Source: an uncultured Burkholderiales bacterium
Lineage (GTDB): Bacteria > Pseudomonadota > Gammaproteobacteria > Burkholderiales > Burkholderiaceae_C
DNA length: 47,414 bases
Assembly: GCA_937864005.1 (NCBI GenBank)
Contig: CALMIL010000056.1
Coordinates: forward strand, 1 to 47,414
Direction: 5' to 3'
In this document: positions 9,206 through 17,648 of the stretch, piece by piece
Layout: every line of letters begins with the position of its first letter
Position numbering within the stretch: position 1 is the stretch's first letter
Notes under the pieces: generated by a model
The model's input: only the letters and a program-made list of their open reading frames with translations
What the model was told of the DNA's origin: nothing
Database searches by the model: none
Program-made: the position numbers and the translations under genes

Positions 9206-9766
9206 ATGGGCGTTCCACTGCAAGAGCTCACGCTGGCCGCGTTCCTCGATTGGGAGAATGCGCAGCTTGAACGGCACGAGTTCCATCGCGGTGAAGTGTT
9301 TGCGATGGTGGGTGGACGACGAAGTCACGGGCGGGTCGTGCTGAATCTGGCGCGCCGGCTGGCAGAGCAGCTGGATGGTTCGCCGTGCCAGGTGTTTGCC
9401 GAGTCGATGAAGGTGCAGGTTGCCGATGACACGATCCTGTACCCGGATGTGTTCGTAACTTGCGACAAGGCCGACCTGGCCACCGAGATGATCTTTCGCG
9501 CCCCGATGCTGGTGATCGAAGTCCTCTCTCCCGCCACCCAGGCCTATGATCGCAGTCAGAAGTTCGCACTCTACCGGCGCCTGGCGTCGCTGCGCGAGTA
9601 CATCCTGGTCGACCCGGATACGCGTCGGATCGAGGCATTCCGGTGCACGGCCGAAGGTGCGTGGGTCTTTGACGATATGAGCCAGGAGCGGGAGATGGCG
9701 GTGTCCAGCGTGGCGTGCGCCGTGTCCATGGACCAGGTATTCGACGGTGTCGATCCGCAGGCGTGA
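9206..9766 (+). CDS. Uma2 family (DUF820) putative PD-(D/E)XK nuclease
   Basis: A 186-residue protein of the Uma2/DUF820 family, which has a restriction-endonuclease-like fold. The likely metal-binding residues are visible: Asp in [10 protein letters not shown] and Glu with downstream residues in [24 protein letters not shown], followed by [15 protein letters not shown]. Family members are abundant in cyanobacteria and scattered in proteobacteria; the biological role is not known and mobility is often suspected. The ATG at 9206 is preceded by GGAGGT at good spacing and matches the family N-terminus. It stands alone, divergent from lysS and separated from the polysaccharide operon by about 300 bases. 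Confidence 0.85.
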   Translation: MGVPLQELTLAAFLDWENAQLERHEFHRGEVFAMVGGRRSHGRVVLNLARRLAEQLDGSPCQVFAESMKVQVADDTILYPDVFVTCDKADLATEMIFRAPMLVIEVLSPATQAYDRSQKFALYRRLASLREYILVDPDTRRIEAFRCTAEGAWVFDDMSQEREMAVSSVACAVSMDQVFDGVDPQA

Positions 9767-10060
9767 GGTACAACCTGTTGCAGACGGCGGCGCGGTGCGT
9801 GTCGGAATGCGGTCCGACCGATCTCCTTCGGCTGGCGCCGGATCGCAGCGACTCGTTCGCGGCGTTCGGTGATCAGAGAGCGTCGTCGGCAAAGCTTTTG
9901 GGGACGTCAGCGTTGGTCATCGCGAAGTGGCTCGCTGTCTGACGTGGTTCTATGGGTGCATGGCGACCCTAGAATCGCGCATGTTCGACTCCGCGTCTCG
10001 GTTCCAATCCATAGCTTTGACTCAACTCGCAGGCGTTTCGGATATGCCGAGACCCAGGCG
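9767..10060. other. Spacer before the exopolysaccharide operon
   Basis: Intergenic DNA with somewhat lower GC than its surroundings. It holds a TAGAAT hexamer (9970-9975) that could be a -10 box for the operon, with a poor -35. A 27-codon open frame at 9981-10064 ends in an ATGA overlap with the flippase start. No RNA gene or clear terminator was seen. Confidence 0.4.
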
Positions 10061-10064
10061 ATGA
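9981..10064 (+). CDS. Possible 27-residue leader peptide upstream of the flippase
   Basis: A short open frame beginning ATG at 9981, five bases after the TAGAAT hexamer, and ending with TGA at 10062-10064, which overlaps the ATG of the flippase gene as ATGA. The product would be basic at its C-terminus (MPRPRR). There is no Shine-Dalgarno site, so it would have to be translated from a leaderless transcript. It may be chance; the exact ATGA overlap is the only reason to list it. Confidence 0.15.
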   Translation: MFDSASRFQSIALTQLAGVSDMPRPRR

Positions 10065-11275
10065 CGGATTTTGTCAAACCAGTGCTGGTTCTGATCGGCG
10101 GAGGCGCCATTGCGCAGATGATTCCGCTTGCACTTGGGCCGATGCTTACGCGGCTGTACACCCCGGAGCAGTTCGGGCACTACACGTTGTTTGCGGCGAT
10201 TGCGGTCAACTGCTCGGTCGTCGCATGCTGGCGATACGAGTACGCGCTGCCTCTCGTCGCCGACGAGGGCAAGGCGCGCGATCTGATGGCCTTGTGCCAG
10301 CGCGTGCTGATCGTCACGACTCTGGCAAGTTGCCCGCTCGCGTGGTGGTTGGGCGCCCAAGGCAGGCTCGAGGCTTGGGCTTGGTTGCCGCCGATGGTGG
10401 CGTTTGCCGGAGCGGTGCAGTGGCTCACGCTCTGGGCCACGCGGGCCAAGCGGTTTCCGGCGCTTGCTGGCGCACGTCTGCTGCAGTACGGTGGCGGAGC
10501 GCTGGCACAGGCAGCGGCAGGTGCGTCGTCGCTTGTGCATGGGCTCATCGTGGGTCCGGTATTGGCCGCGGCAGCCACGCTGATCGCGTTGCGCCATCCC
10601 GCGCCGCTCGGTGGATGGCTGGCCCTGTGGCGCGTGCCTCGGACTGCATGGCAGGCTGCGGCACGCGAGCACCGGAGCTTTCCGCTGCTGAACACCCCCC
10701 ACGCATTCGCCGGTGCGCTGCAGGACACGCTCACGGTTGTCCTGTTGATCTGGTGGTCGGGCGACGCCGCGGCGGGCTTCTGGGGCCTCGCGCTGCGCTA
10801 CCTGAAGGCGCCCGCGACGCTCGTCGGCGGCGCGGTGTCGCAGGTACTCTATCCGCGCCTAGCCGGCAGCGACGCCGCGACCTCGCTCCGCGTCGTGCGC
10901 CAGGTCATGCTGGTGCTCGCGCTCGCCGTCGCGCCGCTCGTGATGGCGCTGATGCTCTTCGGCCCGGCGCTGTTCGAGTTGCTGTTCGGCCCGCGCTGGC
11001 GCGAGGCTGGCGAGCTGTCGCGCGCGCTCGCGCCCTACATCGGCGCGCACTTCGTCGCCTCGCCGCTGTCGGTGGTGACGATGGCCTGGGAGCGGCAGGG
11101 CTGGGCGCTCAGGCTGGCGCTGGCCGGCCAGGTGATGTTCATCGGTGCGCTCGCGGTCGGGCTGCAGATCGGCGGCCTGCAGGGCGGGGCGTGGGCGGTT
11201 TCCACGGCGATGGTGGCGTACTTCGCCTGGTACTTCTGGTCGCTGGCGACGTTCGAGGCGCCTCGTGCCGCTTAG
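10061..11275 (+). CDS. Wzx-type polysaccharide flippase (PST/MOP family)
   Basis: A 404-residue integral membrane protein with about 12 hydrophobic segments spread over its whole length. The N-terminus (GGGAIAQMIPLALGPMLTRLYTPEQFGHYTLFAAI) is the characteristic start of oligosaccharide/polysaccharide transporters related to Wzx, and SPLSVVTMAWERQG near the end is also typical. Role: moving lipid-linked saccharide units from the cytoplasmic to the periplasmic leaflet. The ATG at 10061 gives a normal N-terminus; the frame upstream is not coding-like. It is the first large gene of the plus-strand polysaccharide operon, and the GTG of the next gene lies inside its 3' end. Identity as a flippase is good; the exact substrate is unknown. 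Confidence 0.85.
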   Translation: MTDFVKPVLVLIGGGAIAQMIPLALGPMLTRLYTPEQFGHYTLFAAIAVNCSVVACWRYEYALPLVADEGKARDLMALCQRVLIVTTLASCPLAWWLGAQGRLEAWAWLPPMVAFAGAVQWLTLWATRAKRFPALAGARLLQYGGGALAQAAAGASSLVHGLIVGPVLAAAATLIALRHPAPLGGWLALWRVPRTAWQAAAREHRSFPLLNTPHAFAGALQDTLTVVLLIWWSGDAAAGFWGLALRYLKAPATLVGGAVSQVLYPRLAGSDAATSLRVVRQVMLVLALAVAPLVMALMLFGPALFELLFGPRWREAGELSRALAPYIGAHFVASPLSVVTMAWERQGWALRLALAGQVMFIGALAVGLQIGGLQGGAWAVSTAMVAYFAWYFWSLATFEAPRAA

Positions 11276-11879
11276 GTCTTGGCTCAACCGCGTGCGTCGC
11301 GCCGTCGTTCGCACGATGCTGTTCCGGGTCGTCTTCGGCGAGCGCGCGCGCGACGGCGTCTGCCTGCCCGCGACGCGAATTTCGCCCAGCACGTGCATCG
11401 AGCATGCCGACGGGCTGAGCCTGGCCGACGATGTGTTCATCGGCCACTTCAACTTCATCGAGGCGAGTGCCGGCGTGCGCATCGAGACGGGTGCCCAGAT
11501 CACGAACTACGTCAGCATCGTCAGCCACAGCTCGCATCGAAGCGTGCGCCTGATGGGGCACGACTACGGCAGACTGCCCATAGGCAGCCGCCCCGGCTTC
11601 GTTGCCGCGCCAGTGCACATCGGCGCGTTCAGCTTCATCGGGCCGCACAGCGTGATCGAGGCCGGGACGCGCCTCGGCAAGGGCTGCATGGTGCGCTCCC
11701 ACAGTCGGGTACGCGGCGAGTTTGCCGACTTCGCGGTGATTGCGGGCAGCCCGGCCACCGTCGTCGGCGACGCACGCGAGTCCGACGCGACGCTGCTCGG
11801 CGCGCATCCCGAGTGGCGCGAACGCTACGAGGCCTGGGCCGGCAAGCTGGGGGATGTCCCGCCGCGACAAGGAGGCTGA
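11265..11879 (+). CDS. Left-handed beta-helix (hexapeptide) acyltransferase, WcaF/WbbJ-like
   Basis: A 204-residue putative O-acetyltransferase for a sugar. After a basic N-terminus, residues about 40-185 show the hexapeptide-repeat rhythm (ISPSTCIEHADGLSLADDVFIG, then GAFSFIGPHSVIEAG and AVIAGSPATVVGDAR), with a loop containing SIVSHSSH that supplies the likely catalytic histidine. The last helix is typical of WbbJ/WcaF-like enzymes. GTG at 11265 is chosen as start because GAGG precedes it and it overlaps the flippase end; ATG at 11316 is an alternative that removes 17 residues. It lacks the N-terminal Rossmann-like domain of PglD, so I favour polymer or repeat-unit acetylation over bacillosamine N-acetylation. 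Confidence 0.82.
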   Translation: MPLRSWLNRVRRAVVRTMLFRVVFGERARDGVCLPATRISPSTCIEHADGLSLADDVFIGHFNFIEASAGVRIETGAQITNYVSIVSHSSHRSVRLMGHDYGRLPIGSRPGFVAAPVHIGAFSFIGPHSVIEAGTRLGKGCMVRSHSRVRGEFADFAVIAGSPATVVGDARESDATLLGAHPEWRERYEAWAGKLGDVPPRQGG

Positions 11880-11882
11880 AGC

Positions 11883-12128
11883 TTGCGCATCGCACTGATC
11901 GGCGACGGCGAGAGCCCGCACGTGCTGAAGTGGGCGCGCACGCTGGGTGGGGTGCCGGAGGTCGAGGCATGGGTTGCGTCGAGCCGCGGCTTCCCGGCTG
12001 GATTCGATGCAGTCGTCGACCCGGCGCGACGCCTGCTGCTGCGCAGGACGGGGTCGCATGGCCCGGCCGCCTTGGTCTGGCTGTCAGCGCTGGCTAGCTT
12101 GGGCCGGTTCCTGCGCCGCTGCCGATGA
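11883..12128 (+). pseudogene. Truncated GT4 glycosyltransferase (N-terminal fragment only)
   Basis: An 81-codon frame beginning TTG at 11883. Its residues 1-55 look like the start of a GT4-type transferase (RIALIGDGESPHVLKWART... AWVASSRGFPAGFDAVVDPARRL). The frame stops at 12126-12128 just where a complete enzyme would continue to its donor domain. The stop overlaps the start of the complete GT4 gene at 12125 (ATGA). About 280 residues are missing. It could be the scar of a recombination between neighbouring GT genes, or a small protein kept for coupling. Homology of the start is clear by eye; loss of function is inferred. Confidence 0.6.
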
Positions 12129-13207
12129 TTCGAACTGGTCGTCGTCTTTGCCTGCTTGGCGACGCCAACAGCGTGCATTTGCGCCGCTGGGCTCAGCAGA
12201 TGATCGACCGCGACTGGTCTGTCTCGGTCGTGACAGCCCGGCCGCAAGCGATCGACGGTGTCGAGCAGCGTGTGCTCGAGCCGGTTCGCCGCTCGGCGGA
12301 CTGGCTGTGGCGGGTCGGCGCGGCGCGCCGGCATGTCGCTTCGCTGGCGCCGGATATCGTGCATGCGCACTATGTCAGCTCATACGGTTACCTGGCAGCG
12401 CGCTGCGACCGCCGGCCTTGCGTCATGACCGCATGGGGCAGCGATCTGCTCGTCACGCCTCGGCAGAGTCGTGCCATGCATTGGCTCACCGGCTGGACAC
12501 TGCGCCGCGCCGACCTGATCACAGGCGACAGCAGCGAACTGGTGGAACTTGCGAGTGCCTACGCACCAAGCGTGCCGGCGCGGCTCGTGCACTGGGGGGC
12601 GGATACGGATCGCTTCGCGCCCACGCCGTGGCGCGACAAGCCGGGTTTCCAGATCGCCAGCCTGCGTTCCTGGGAGCCGAACTACCACATCGACACGCTG
12701 CTCGAAGCTTTCGCGCAGTTGCCGTGCTCGCGTCTTGCACCTCCTGCAACGCTGCATCTGCTGGGCGGCGGGGCAGGCGAAGTGGCGCTGCGCAGGCAAG
12801 CGCAGGCGCTGGGCATCGCCGATCGGGTGTGCTTTCATGGCCGGCTGGACGACGCCGGCATGATCCGCGTGCTGGCGTCGTGCAAGGTGGCAGTGAGCGT
12901 GCCAGCCAGCGACGCGACTTCGGTTGCCTTGCTGGAAAGCATGGCCTGCGGCCTCGCCGTGGTGGCCAGCGCGTTGCCGGCGAATCGTGCTTGGTTGGGC
13001 GAAGACCCTGCGCTCATGCCTTCCCCGGGCGACGCCGCGGCGCTGGCACGTGCGCTGCGCAGACTGTGCGACGACGACGCACTGGCGCAACGCCTTGGCG
13101 CGGAGAATCGTGCCCGCGTGCTGCGCGACGGCCGGCGTGCGACACAGATGGATGCCATGGCGGCGTTGTACGAAGAACTGCTCGAAAAGGCTGGACCGAG
13201 GCGATGA
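12125..13207 (+). CDS. GT4-family glycosyltransferase
   Basis: A 360-residue GT-B enzyme. The N-terminal acceptor domain contains LLGDANSVHLRRWAQQM and the VHAHYVSSYGYLAA segment followed by TAWGSDLLV, typical of GT4 enzymes of polysaccharide operons. The C-terminal donor domain carries LHLLGGGAGE and the E-x7-E-like region SDATSVALLESMACGLAVVAS, which binds the nucleotide sugar. It transfers a sugar with retention of configuration; donor and acceptor are unknown. It is cytosolic, possibly peripheral to the membrane. It overlaps the truncated GT before it and the GT2 gene after it by four bases each (ATGA), so the three are translationally coupled. Confidence 0.88.
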   Translation: MIRTGRRLCLLGDANSVHLRRWAQQMIDRDWSVSVVTARPQAIDGVEQRVLEPVRRSADWLWRVGAARRHVASLAPDIVHAHYVSSYGYLAARCDRRPCVMTAWGSDLLVTPRQSRAMHWLTGWTLRRADLITGDSSELVELASAYAPSVPARLVHWGADTDRFAPTPWRDKPGFQIASLRSWEPNYHIDTLLEAFAQLPCSRLAPPATLHLLGGGAGEVALRRQAQALGIADRVCFHGRLDDAGMIRVLASCKVAVSVPASDATSVALLESMACGLAVVASALPANRAWLGEDPALMPSPGDAAALARALRRLCDDDALAQRLGAENRARVLRDGRRATQMDAMAALYEELLEKAGPRR

Positions 13208-14244
13208 GCGATCTTGCAATCGTCAGCCTGATCGTGCCATGCCGCAACGAGCGGGCCTTCATCGAGGCCTTCTGTGCCGACGCGCTGGCGCAGGTGCTGC
13301 CGCCGCGGCACACCCTGCAATTGGTCGTCGCCGACGGCGCCAGCGACGATGGCTCTCGGGCCGTGCTCGACGCGCTCGCCGCGCGCGAGTCGCGCCTGCT
13401 CGTCGTGGACAACCCAGACAAGATCGTGTCATGCGCCTTGAACCGTGCGCTGGCCGTCGCCAGCGGAGAAGTCATCGTCCGCATGGACGTGCACACACGC
13501 TATGCGGACGACTATGTCGCACAGTGCCTGCTGGCTTTGCAGCGCAGCGGCGCCGACAATGTCGGCGGTCCCTGGCGCGCCGAGGGCGGTGAGGGCTGGC
13601 AACGGGCCATTGCCACCGCCTTCCAATCCCGCTGGGGCGCCGGTGGCGCGCGGTCGCGCGACCTGGACTACGAAGGCGAAGTCGATACGGTCTATCTCGG
13701 CTGCTGGCCGCGCGCCACTTTCGAGCGCTTCGGCGGCTTCGACGAGGCCCTGGTGCGCAACCAGGACGACGAGCACAACCTGCGCATCGCTCTGGCTGGC
13801 GGCCGCATCTGGCAAAGCCGGGCGATTCGTTGCGCGTACACACCGCGCGATTCGCTGGCGGCCTTGTCGCGTCAGTGGCTTCAGTACGGCTACTGGAAGC
13901 CCTTCGTCATGAAAAAGCATGGGCAGCCGGCCGCGCTTCGCCACCTGCTGCCGGGCTCGTTCGTCGCCGCGCTCGCGGCGGCCTTGGTGTGGGCGCTGGT
14001 TGGCATTTCGATCGGGTGGCCAGCGTCTTGGCTTCCGCTCGCGTCGCTCGTCGGGTTGTACGTGCTAGCGTTGACGGCGTTGTCGCTGGCCATCGATCGC
14101 GCAGCCGGCCTGCGGTTGTGGTGGCGGCTGCCCGTGGTGCTGGCAGTGCAGCATCTTTGCTACGGGCTGGGCAGTCTGCTCGGCGCTCACGACGCCTGGC
14201 GCCATGGCCATGGGCGGGCGCGGTTCGCCGGCCTGACACGTTGA
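13204..14244 (+). CDS. ExoA-like GT2 glycosyltransferase with C-terminal membrane segments
   Basis: A 346-residue inverting GT-A enzyme. Motifs: VSLIVPCRNERAFIEAF at the start, VADGASDDGS near residue 47, the metal-binding region VRMDVHTRY near 98 (the D-V-H-x-x-Y form characteristic of ExoA of succinoglycan synthesis), and NQDDEHNLRIALAGG near 184. After about residue 250 come three hydrophobic segments that anchor it to the inner membrane. By analogy it would add a sugar (beta-1,3-glucose in ExoA) to a lipid-linked oligosaccharide; specificity here is inference. The ATG at 13204 overlaps the stop of the GT4 gene. Confidence 0.87.
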   Translation: MSDLAIVSLIVPCRNERAFIEAFCADALAQVLPPRHTLQLVVADGASDDGSRAVLDALAARESRLLVVDNPDKIVSCALNRALAVASGEVIVRMDVHTRYADDYVAQCLLALQRSGADNVGGPWRAEGGEGWQRAIATAFQSRWGAGGARSRDLDYEGEVDTVYLGCWPRATFERFGGFDEALVRNQDDEHNLRIALAGGRIWQSRAIRCAYTPRDSLAALSRQWLQYGYWKPFVMKKHGQPAALRHLLPGSFVAALAAALVWALVGISIGWPASWLPLASLVGLYVLALTALSLAIDRAAGLRLWWRLPVVLAVQHLCYGLGSLLGAHDAWRHGHGRARFAGLTR

Positions 14245-14256
14245 TTGCGCAGACCG

Positions 14257-15057
14257 ATGAATCTCGATCCCGCATCTGGTGCCGATGACGATCATGACGA
14301 GACGAGAGCCGTCGCCGAGCGCTATGCGCGTCGCGCTGTCGGCGATCGCTACAACCCGTTGCGCCCGGAAATCTGGCAGGCGCGCCAGGAACGCCAGCGT
14401 GCACTGATTGCGCTGCTGCGCCGTCACGCACCGCGACCACTGGCGCAACTGGATGTGCTGGAGGTCGGTTGCGGGCATGGCGACAACCTGCTCGAGTTGC
14501 TGCAACTGGGCTTCGACCCGGCGCGGCTTGTCGCCAACGAACTCCTGCCGCAGCGCTTGGCCGAGGCGCGCCGGCGCCTGCCCGGCATCGTCGCTCTTCA
14601 CGGCGGCGATGCGCTCGCGCTGGGGCTGGCCGATGCCAGCTTCGATATCGTGTTGCAGTCCACCGTGTTCACGTCGTTGCTCGACGACGACTTTCAGCAG
14701 CGGCTTGCCGAACGCATGTGGCGTTGGCTGCGCCCCGGCGGCGGCGTGCTCTGGTATGACTTCTGCTGGGACAACCCGCGCAACCGGGATGTGCGTGCGG
14801 TGCCACTGGCGCGCGTACGCGAGCTTTTCCCGCACGGCCGGCTCGACGCCAGGCGGGTGACCCTCGCACCGCCGATCGCGCGGCGCGTGTGCCGGTTGCA
14901 CCCGGCGCTCTACACCGTGCTGAACGCGGTGCCGCTGCTGCGCACGCATGTGCTCGCGTGGATCGGCAAGCCGGCTTTCGAGCCGTTCGCGGCGCGCCCG
15001 GGCGTGCGAACGACGAACGCCGACGTCGACGCGCTACGCGACGTCGAGGGCATCTGA
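14257..15057 (+). CDS. Class I SAM-dependent methyltransferase
   Basis: A 266-residue methyltransferase with motif I VLEVGCGHGDNLLELL (about residues 70-85), an acidic motif II position in VANELLPQRL, and SFDIVLQSTVFTSLLDD / WLRPGGGVLWYDFCWDNPRN for motifs III and post-III. This form is frequent in O-antigen and exopolysaccharide operons, where such enzymes methylate a sugar or cap a chain end; the substrate cannot be read from sequence. The ATG at 14257 lies 12 bases after the GT2 stop; a TTG at 14245 in frame would add four residues. No membrane segment is seen. Confidence 0.85.
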   Translation: MNLDPASGADDDHDETRAVAERYARRAVGDRYNPLRPEIWQARQERQRALIALLRRHAPRPLAQLDVLEVGCGHGDNLLELLQLGFDPARLVANELLPQRLAEARRRLPGIVALHGGDALALGLADASFDIVLQSTVFTSLLDDDFQQRLAERMWRWLRPGGGVLWYDFCWDNPRNRDVRAVPLARVRELFPHGRLDARRVTLAPPIARRVCRLHPALYTVLNAVPLLRTHVLAWIGKPAFEPFAARPGVRTTNADVDALRDVEGI

Positions 15058-15090
15058 AGCCGCCGTCGTCGCGAGCGTCGGGGGCTGCTC

Positions 15091-15096
15091 TAGAAT
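15091..15096 (+). promoter_or_regulatory. Candidate -10 box for the Phd/PIN module
   Basis: TAGAAT lies 31 bases before the antitoxin ATG. Immediately downstream is a small direct repeat (CACTAC TTCACTAC) that could act as an antitoxin operator. No good -35 is visible. This suggests the embedded toxin-antitoxin pair can be transcribed on its own. Confidence 0.3.
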
Positions 15097-15126
15097 CACT
15101 ACTTCACTACATTCGATCGCACGCCG

Positions 15127-15366
15127 ATGAAGACCGTGACCGTGACCGCTGCCGAGGCGAATCGGCAGTTTTCCGCCGTGCTGCGCGAGGTGGCCGCCGG
15201 GACGGCGGTGCTCGTCACGTCGCGCGGCAAGCCGGTGGCGACCATCGCCCCGGCGCGCGAGCCCGCGGCCGGCGCGAGCGCCGCCCGGCGCCGCCTGCTC
15301 GAGCATCTGCGCGGCGTGCGTGCGGCCGGCAAGCGAGGCTGGAGCCGCGACGAGCTGTACCGCTGA
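15127..15366 (+). CDS. Phd/YefM-family antitoxin
   Basis: A 79-residue antitoxin. The N-terminal Phd/YefM DNA-binding fold is clear: TVTAAEANRQFSAVLREVAAGTAVLVTSRGKPVATIAP. The C-terminal half is Arg/Ala-rich and would wrap the toxin (RRLLEHLRGVRA... WSRDELYR). Members dimerise, bind their own promoter, and neutralise a partner toxin, here a PIN-domain RNase. The stop codon shares one base with the toxin start (TGATG). The gene follows the methyltransferase by 69 bases, the longest gap in this part of the operon, and a possible private -10 box lies there. Confidence 0.87.
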   Translation: MKTVTVTAAEANRQFSAVLREVAAGTAVLVTSRGKPVATIAPAREPAAGASAARRRLLEHLRGVRAAGKRGWSRDELYR

Positions 15367-15884
15367 TGGCGAAGGTGGCGATCGATACCAACGTGCTCGC
15401 CTGTGCCGAGGGCGTCGGCGACGAGCCGCGCCGCGCGCGCGCGGTCGAGGTCCTGGCCGCGCTGCCGGAGGGCGCGGTCGTGCTGCCGGTGCAGGTGCTC
15501 GGCGAGCTGTACCGGGTGCTGGTCGGCAAGCTCAGGCAGCGGCCGGCCGACGCGCGTGCGAACGTGCTGCGCTGGAGCGACGCCTTCGCGCCGTCGGACT
15601 CGACCTGGGCGGCGATGCAGTCGGCGTTCGATCTGAGTGCAGATCACGGGCTGTCGATCTGGGACGCGCTGATCCTGTCGGTTGCGGCCGAGCAGCGCTG
15701 CCGCCTGCTGCTGAGTGAGGATCTTCAGGACGGCTTCACGTGGCGCGGCACGACGGTCGTCGATCCCTTCGCGCGCGAGCCGTCGCGGCTGCTGTCCGAC
15801 CTGATGGCGCCGCCATCCGCGCGCAAGCGTCGCCGCGCCACGCCGGCGGTCGCGGCAACGACGGCCAAGAGGACGCGGCGATGA
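15366..15884 (+). CDS. PIN-domain toxin (VapC-like RNase)
   Basis: A 172-residue PIN-domain protein. Acidic metal-binding residues are in place: Asp7 in VAIDTNVLA, Glu47 in VLGELYRVL, Asp100 in [13 protein letters not shown], and an acidic pair near 118 in [10 protein letters not shown]. It is expected to cut RNA and to be blocked by the preceding antitoxin. Unusual features: a basic Arg/Lys/Ala tail after residue 150 ([21 protein letters not shown] region), longer than typical VapC (about 130-145 residues), and a four-base ATGA overlap with the following aminotransferase gene. That overlap ties an addiction module into the polysaccharide operon. Confidence 0.87.
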   Translation: MAKVAIDTNVLACAEGVGDEPRRARAVEVLAALPEGAVVLPVQVLGELYRVLVGKLRQRPADARANVLRWSDAFAPSDSTWAAMQSAFDLSADHGLSIWDALILSVAAEQRCRLLLSEDLQDGFTWRGTTVVDPFAREPSRLLSDLMAPPSARKRRRATPAVAATTAKRTRR

Positions 15885-17047
15885 GCAAACCCTTCCTCCC
15901 CTTCGCGCTGCCCGAGATCGGCGAGGAGGAGATCGCCGAGGTCGTCGATACGCTGCGCTCGGGCTGGATCACGACCGGGCCGAAGGCGAAGCGCTTCGAG
16001 CAGGCCTACGTCGAGTTCCTCGGCGACGCGTCGCTGGAAGCGATCGCCGTCAATTCGGCGACGGCCGGGCTGCATCTCGCGCTCGAGGCTCTCGGCATCG
16101 GGCCGGGCGACGAGGTGATCACGACGACGCTGACGTTCACTTCGACGGCCGAGGTCGTGCGCTACCTCGGCGCCGATGTGGTGCTGGTCGATGTCGACCC
16201 GGCGACGCTGCAGATCGATCCGCGCGCCGTCGAGGCGGCGATCACGCCGCGGACGAAGGCTGTCGTGCCGGTGCACTACGCAGGCCTCGCCGCCGACATG
16301 GATGCGATCCTCGCCATCGCGCGCCGCCACCGCCTCGCGGTCGTCGAGGACGCGGCGCATGCGCTGCCGGCGACGAGCGGCGGCGCGCTCGTCGGCACGC
16401 TCGGCTCGGACGCCTGCGTCTTCAGCTTCTACGCCAACAAGACGATGACGACCGGCGAGGGCGGCATGCTCGTCACGCGCGACGCGGCGCTCGCGAAGCG
16501 GGCGAAGGTGATGCGCCTGCACGGCATGAGCCGCGACGCGTTCGACCGCTATTCGGCCAAGGTGCCGAGCTGGGCCTACGAGATCGTCGCGCCCGGCTTC
16601 AAATACAACCTGACCGACATCGCCGCCGCGCTCGGGCTGCATCAGTTGAAGCGGCTCGAAGGCTTTGCGCAGCGGCGCGCCGCGATCGCCGCGCGCTACG
16701 ACGAAGCGTTCGCCGATCTGCCGCTGCTTGCGCCGCCGCGCCCCGCGCCCGGCGAGCGCCACGCCTGGCATCTGTACGTCGTGCGCCTCACCGATGCGGC
16801 GCCGCTTGCTCGCGACCGCTTCATCGAGCGGCTGTTCGAGGAAGGCATAGGCTGCAGCGTGCATTTCATCCCGCTGCACCTGCATCCGTACTGGCGCGAC
16901 CGCTACGCGCTGCGGCCCGAGCAGTTCCCGCATGCGCAGTACGCCTACGAGCGGATGCTGACGCTGCCGCTGTATACGCGCATGAGCGACGCCGACGTCG
17001 AGCGCGTGATCGACACCGTGCGCCGGCTGCTGCTTGCACCCGCGTGA
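15881..17047 (+). CDS. DegT/DnrJ/EryC1-family sugar aminotransferase (PglE-like)
   Basis: A 388-residue PLP-dependent aminotransferase acting on a nucleotide-linked keto sugar. Visible marks: [14 protein letters not shown] near the start, [23 protein letters not shown] (58-80), [11 protein letters not shown] with the pyridine-binding Asp157, and [15 protein letters not shown] with Lys187 as Schiff-base lysine. The pattern after it ([20 protein letters not shown]) is that of 4-aminotransferases such as PglE/PseC/WbpE-type enzymes. Together with the dehydratase at 17645 it would convert a UDP-4-keto-6-deoxy-HexNAc into the 4-amino sugar. The start overlaps the PIN toxin stop. Confidence 0.92.
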   Translation: MSKPFLPFALPEIGEEEIAEVVDTLRSGWITTGPKAKRFEQAYVEFLGDASLEAIAVNSATAGLHLALEALGIGPGDEVITTTLTFTSTAEVVRYLGADVVLVDVDPATLQIDPRAVEAAITPRTKAVVPVHYAGLAADMDAILAIARRHRLAVVEDAAHALPATSGGALVGTLGSDACVFSFYANKTMTTGEGGMLVTRDAALAKRAKVMRLHGMSRDAFDRYSAKVPSWAYEIVAPGFKYNLTDIAAALGLHQLKRLEGFAQRRAAIAARYDEAFADLPLLAPPRPAPGERHAWHLYVVRLTDAAPLARDRFIERLFEEGIGCSVHFIPLHLHPYWRDRYALRPEQFPHAQYAYERMLTLPLYTRMSDADVERVIDTVRRLLLAPA

Positions 17048-17057
17048 TCGGTGCGCG

Positions 17058-17648
17058 ATGGCCAAGCGCGCGTTCGACATCATCTTGGCGGGTCTCGCCT
17101 TGCTGCTGCTCGCGCCGCTGCTCGTCGCGCTCGGCCTGTGGGTGCGGCTCGATTCGCCCGGGCCGGCGCTCTTTCGGCAGGAGCGCGTCGGCCGCTTCGG
17201 CCGCACGTTTCGCATCCACAAGTTCCGCACCATGGTCGATGGCGCGCCCGGGCCGCAGATCACGGTCGGCGCCGATGCGCGCATCACGCGTGCCGGCGCC
17301 TGGCTGCGCGCGAAGAAGCTCGACGAATTGCCGCAGTTGATCGATGTGCTTGCCGGCGACATGAGCCTCGTCGGCCCGCGCCCCGAGCTGCCGCGCTATG
17401 TCGCGCTGTATCCCGACGCGCTGCGCGAGAAGGTGCTTTCCGTGCGGCCCGGCATCACCGACCCCGTCTCGCTAGGGATGGCCGACGAGAGCGCCAGGCT
17501 CGCGCGCGCCGCCGACCCGGAGCGCGAGTATGTCGAGGTGCTGATGCCCGCCAAGCTGCGCGAAGCCGCGGCGTATGCCGAGCGGGCGACGCTGTGGTCA
17601 GACCTGCAGGTGCTGGCGCGCACGCTGCGGCTGCTGGGGTCGCAGTGA
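17058..17648 (+). CDS. Initiating phosphoglycosyl transferase (PglC-like, bacterial sugar transferase)
   Basis: A 196-residue monotopic phosphoglycosyl transferase. It has one re-entrant hydrophobic helix (FDIILAGLALLLLAPLLVALGLWVRLDSPGPALFRQ), then GRTFRIHKFRTM, KLDELPQLIDVLAGDMSLVGPRPELP, and VRPGITDPVSLG. The Asp-Glu pair in KKLDELPQ corresponds to the catalytic dyad of PglC. It has only the catalytic core, without the extra N-terminal domains of WbaP/WcaJ. Reaction: transfer of a sugar-1-phosphate from a UDP-sugar to undecaprenyl phosphate, starting the repeat unit. It lies between the aminotransferase and dehydratase, as in Pgl-type amino-sugar clusters. Confidence 0.92.
   Translation: MAKRAFDIILAGLALLLLAPLLVALGLWVRLDSPGPALFRQERVGRFGRTFRIHKFRTMVDGAPGPQITVGADARITRAGAWLRAKKLDELPQLIDVLAGDMSLVGPRPELPRYVALYPDALREKVLSVRPGITDPVSLGMADESARLARAADPEREYVEVLMPAKLREAAAYAERATLWSDLQVLARTLRLLGSQ

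Noticed and set aside
15725..17362. A 545-codon minus-strand frame across the DegT and PglC-like genes
   Set aside because: Composition is that of a shadow frame, and it crosses two well-recognised plus-strand genes.
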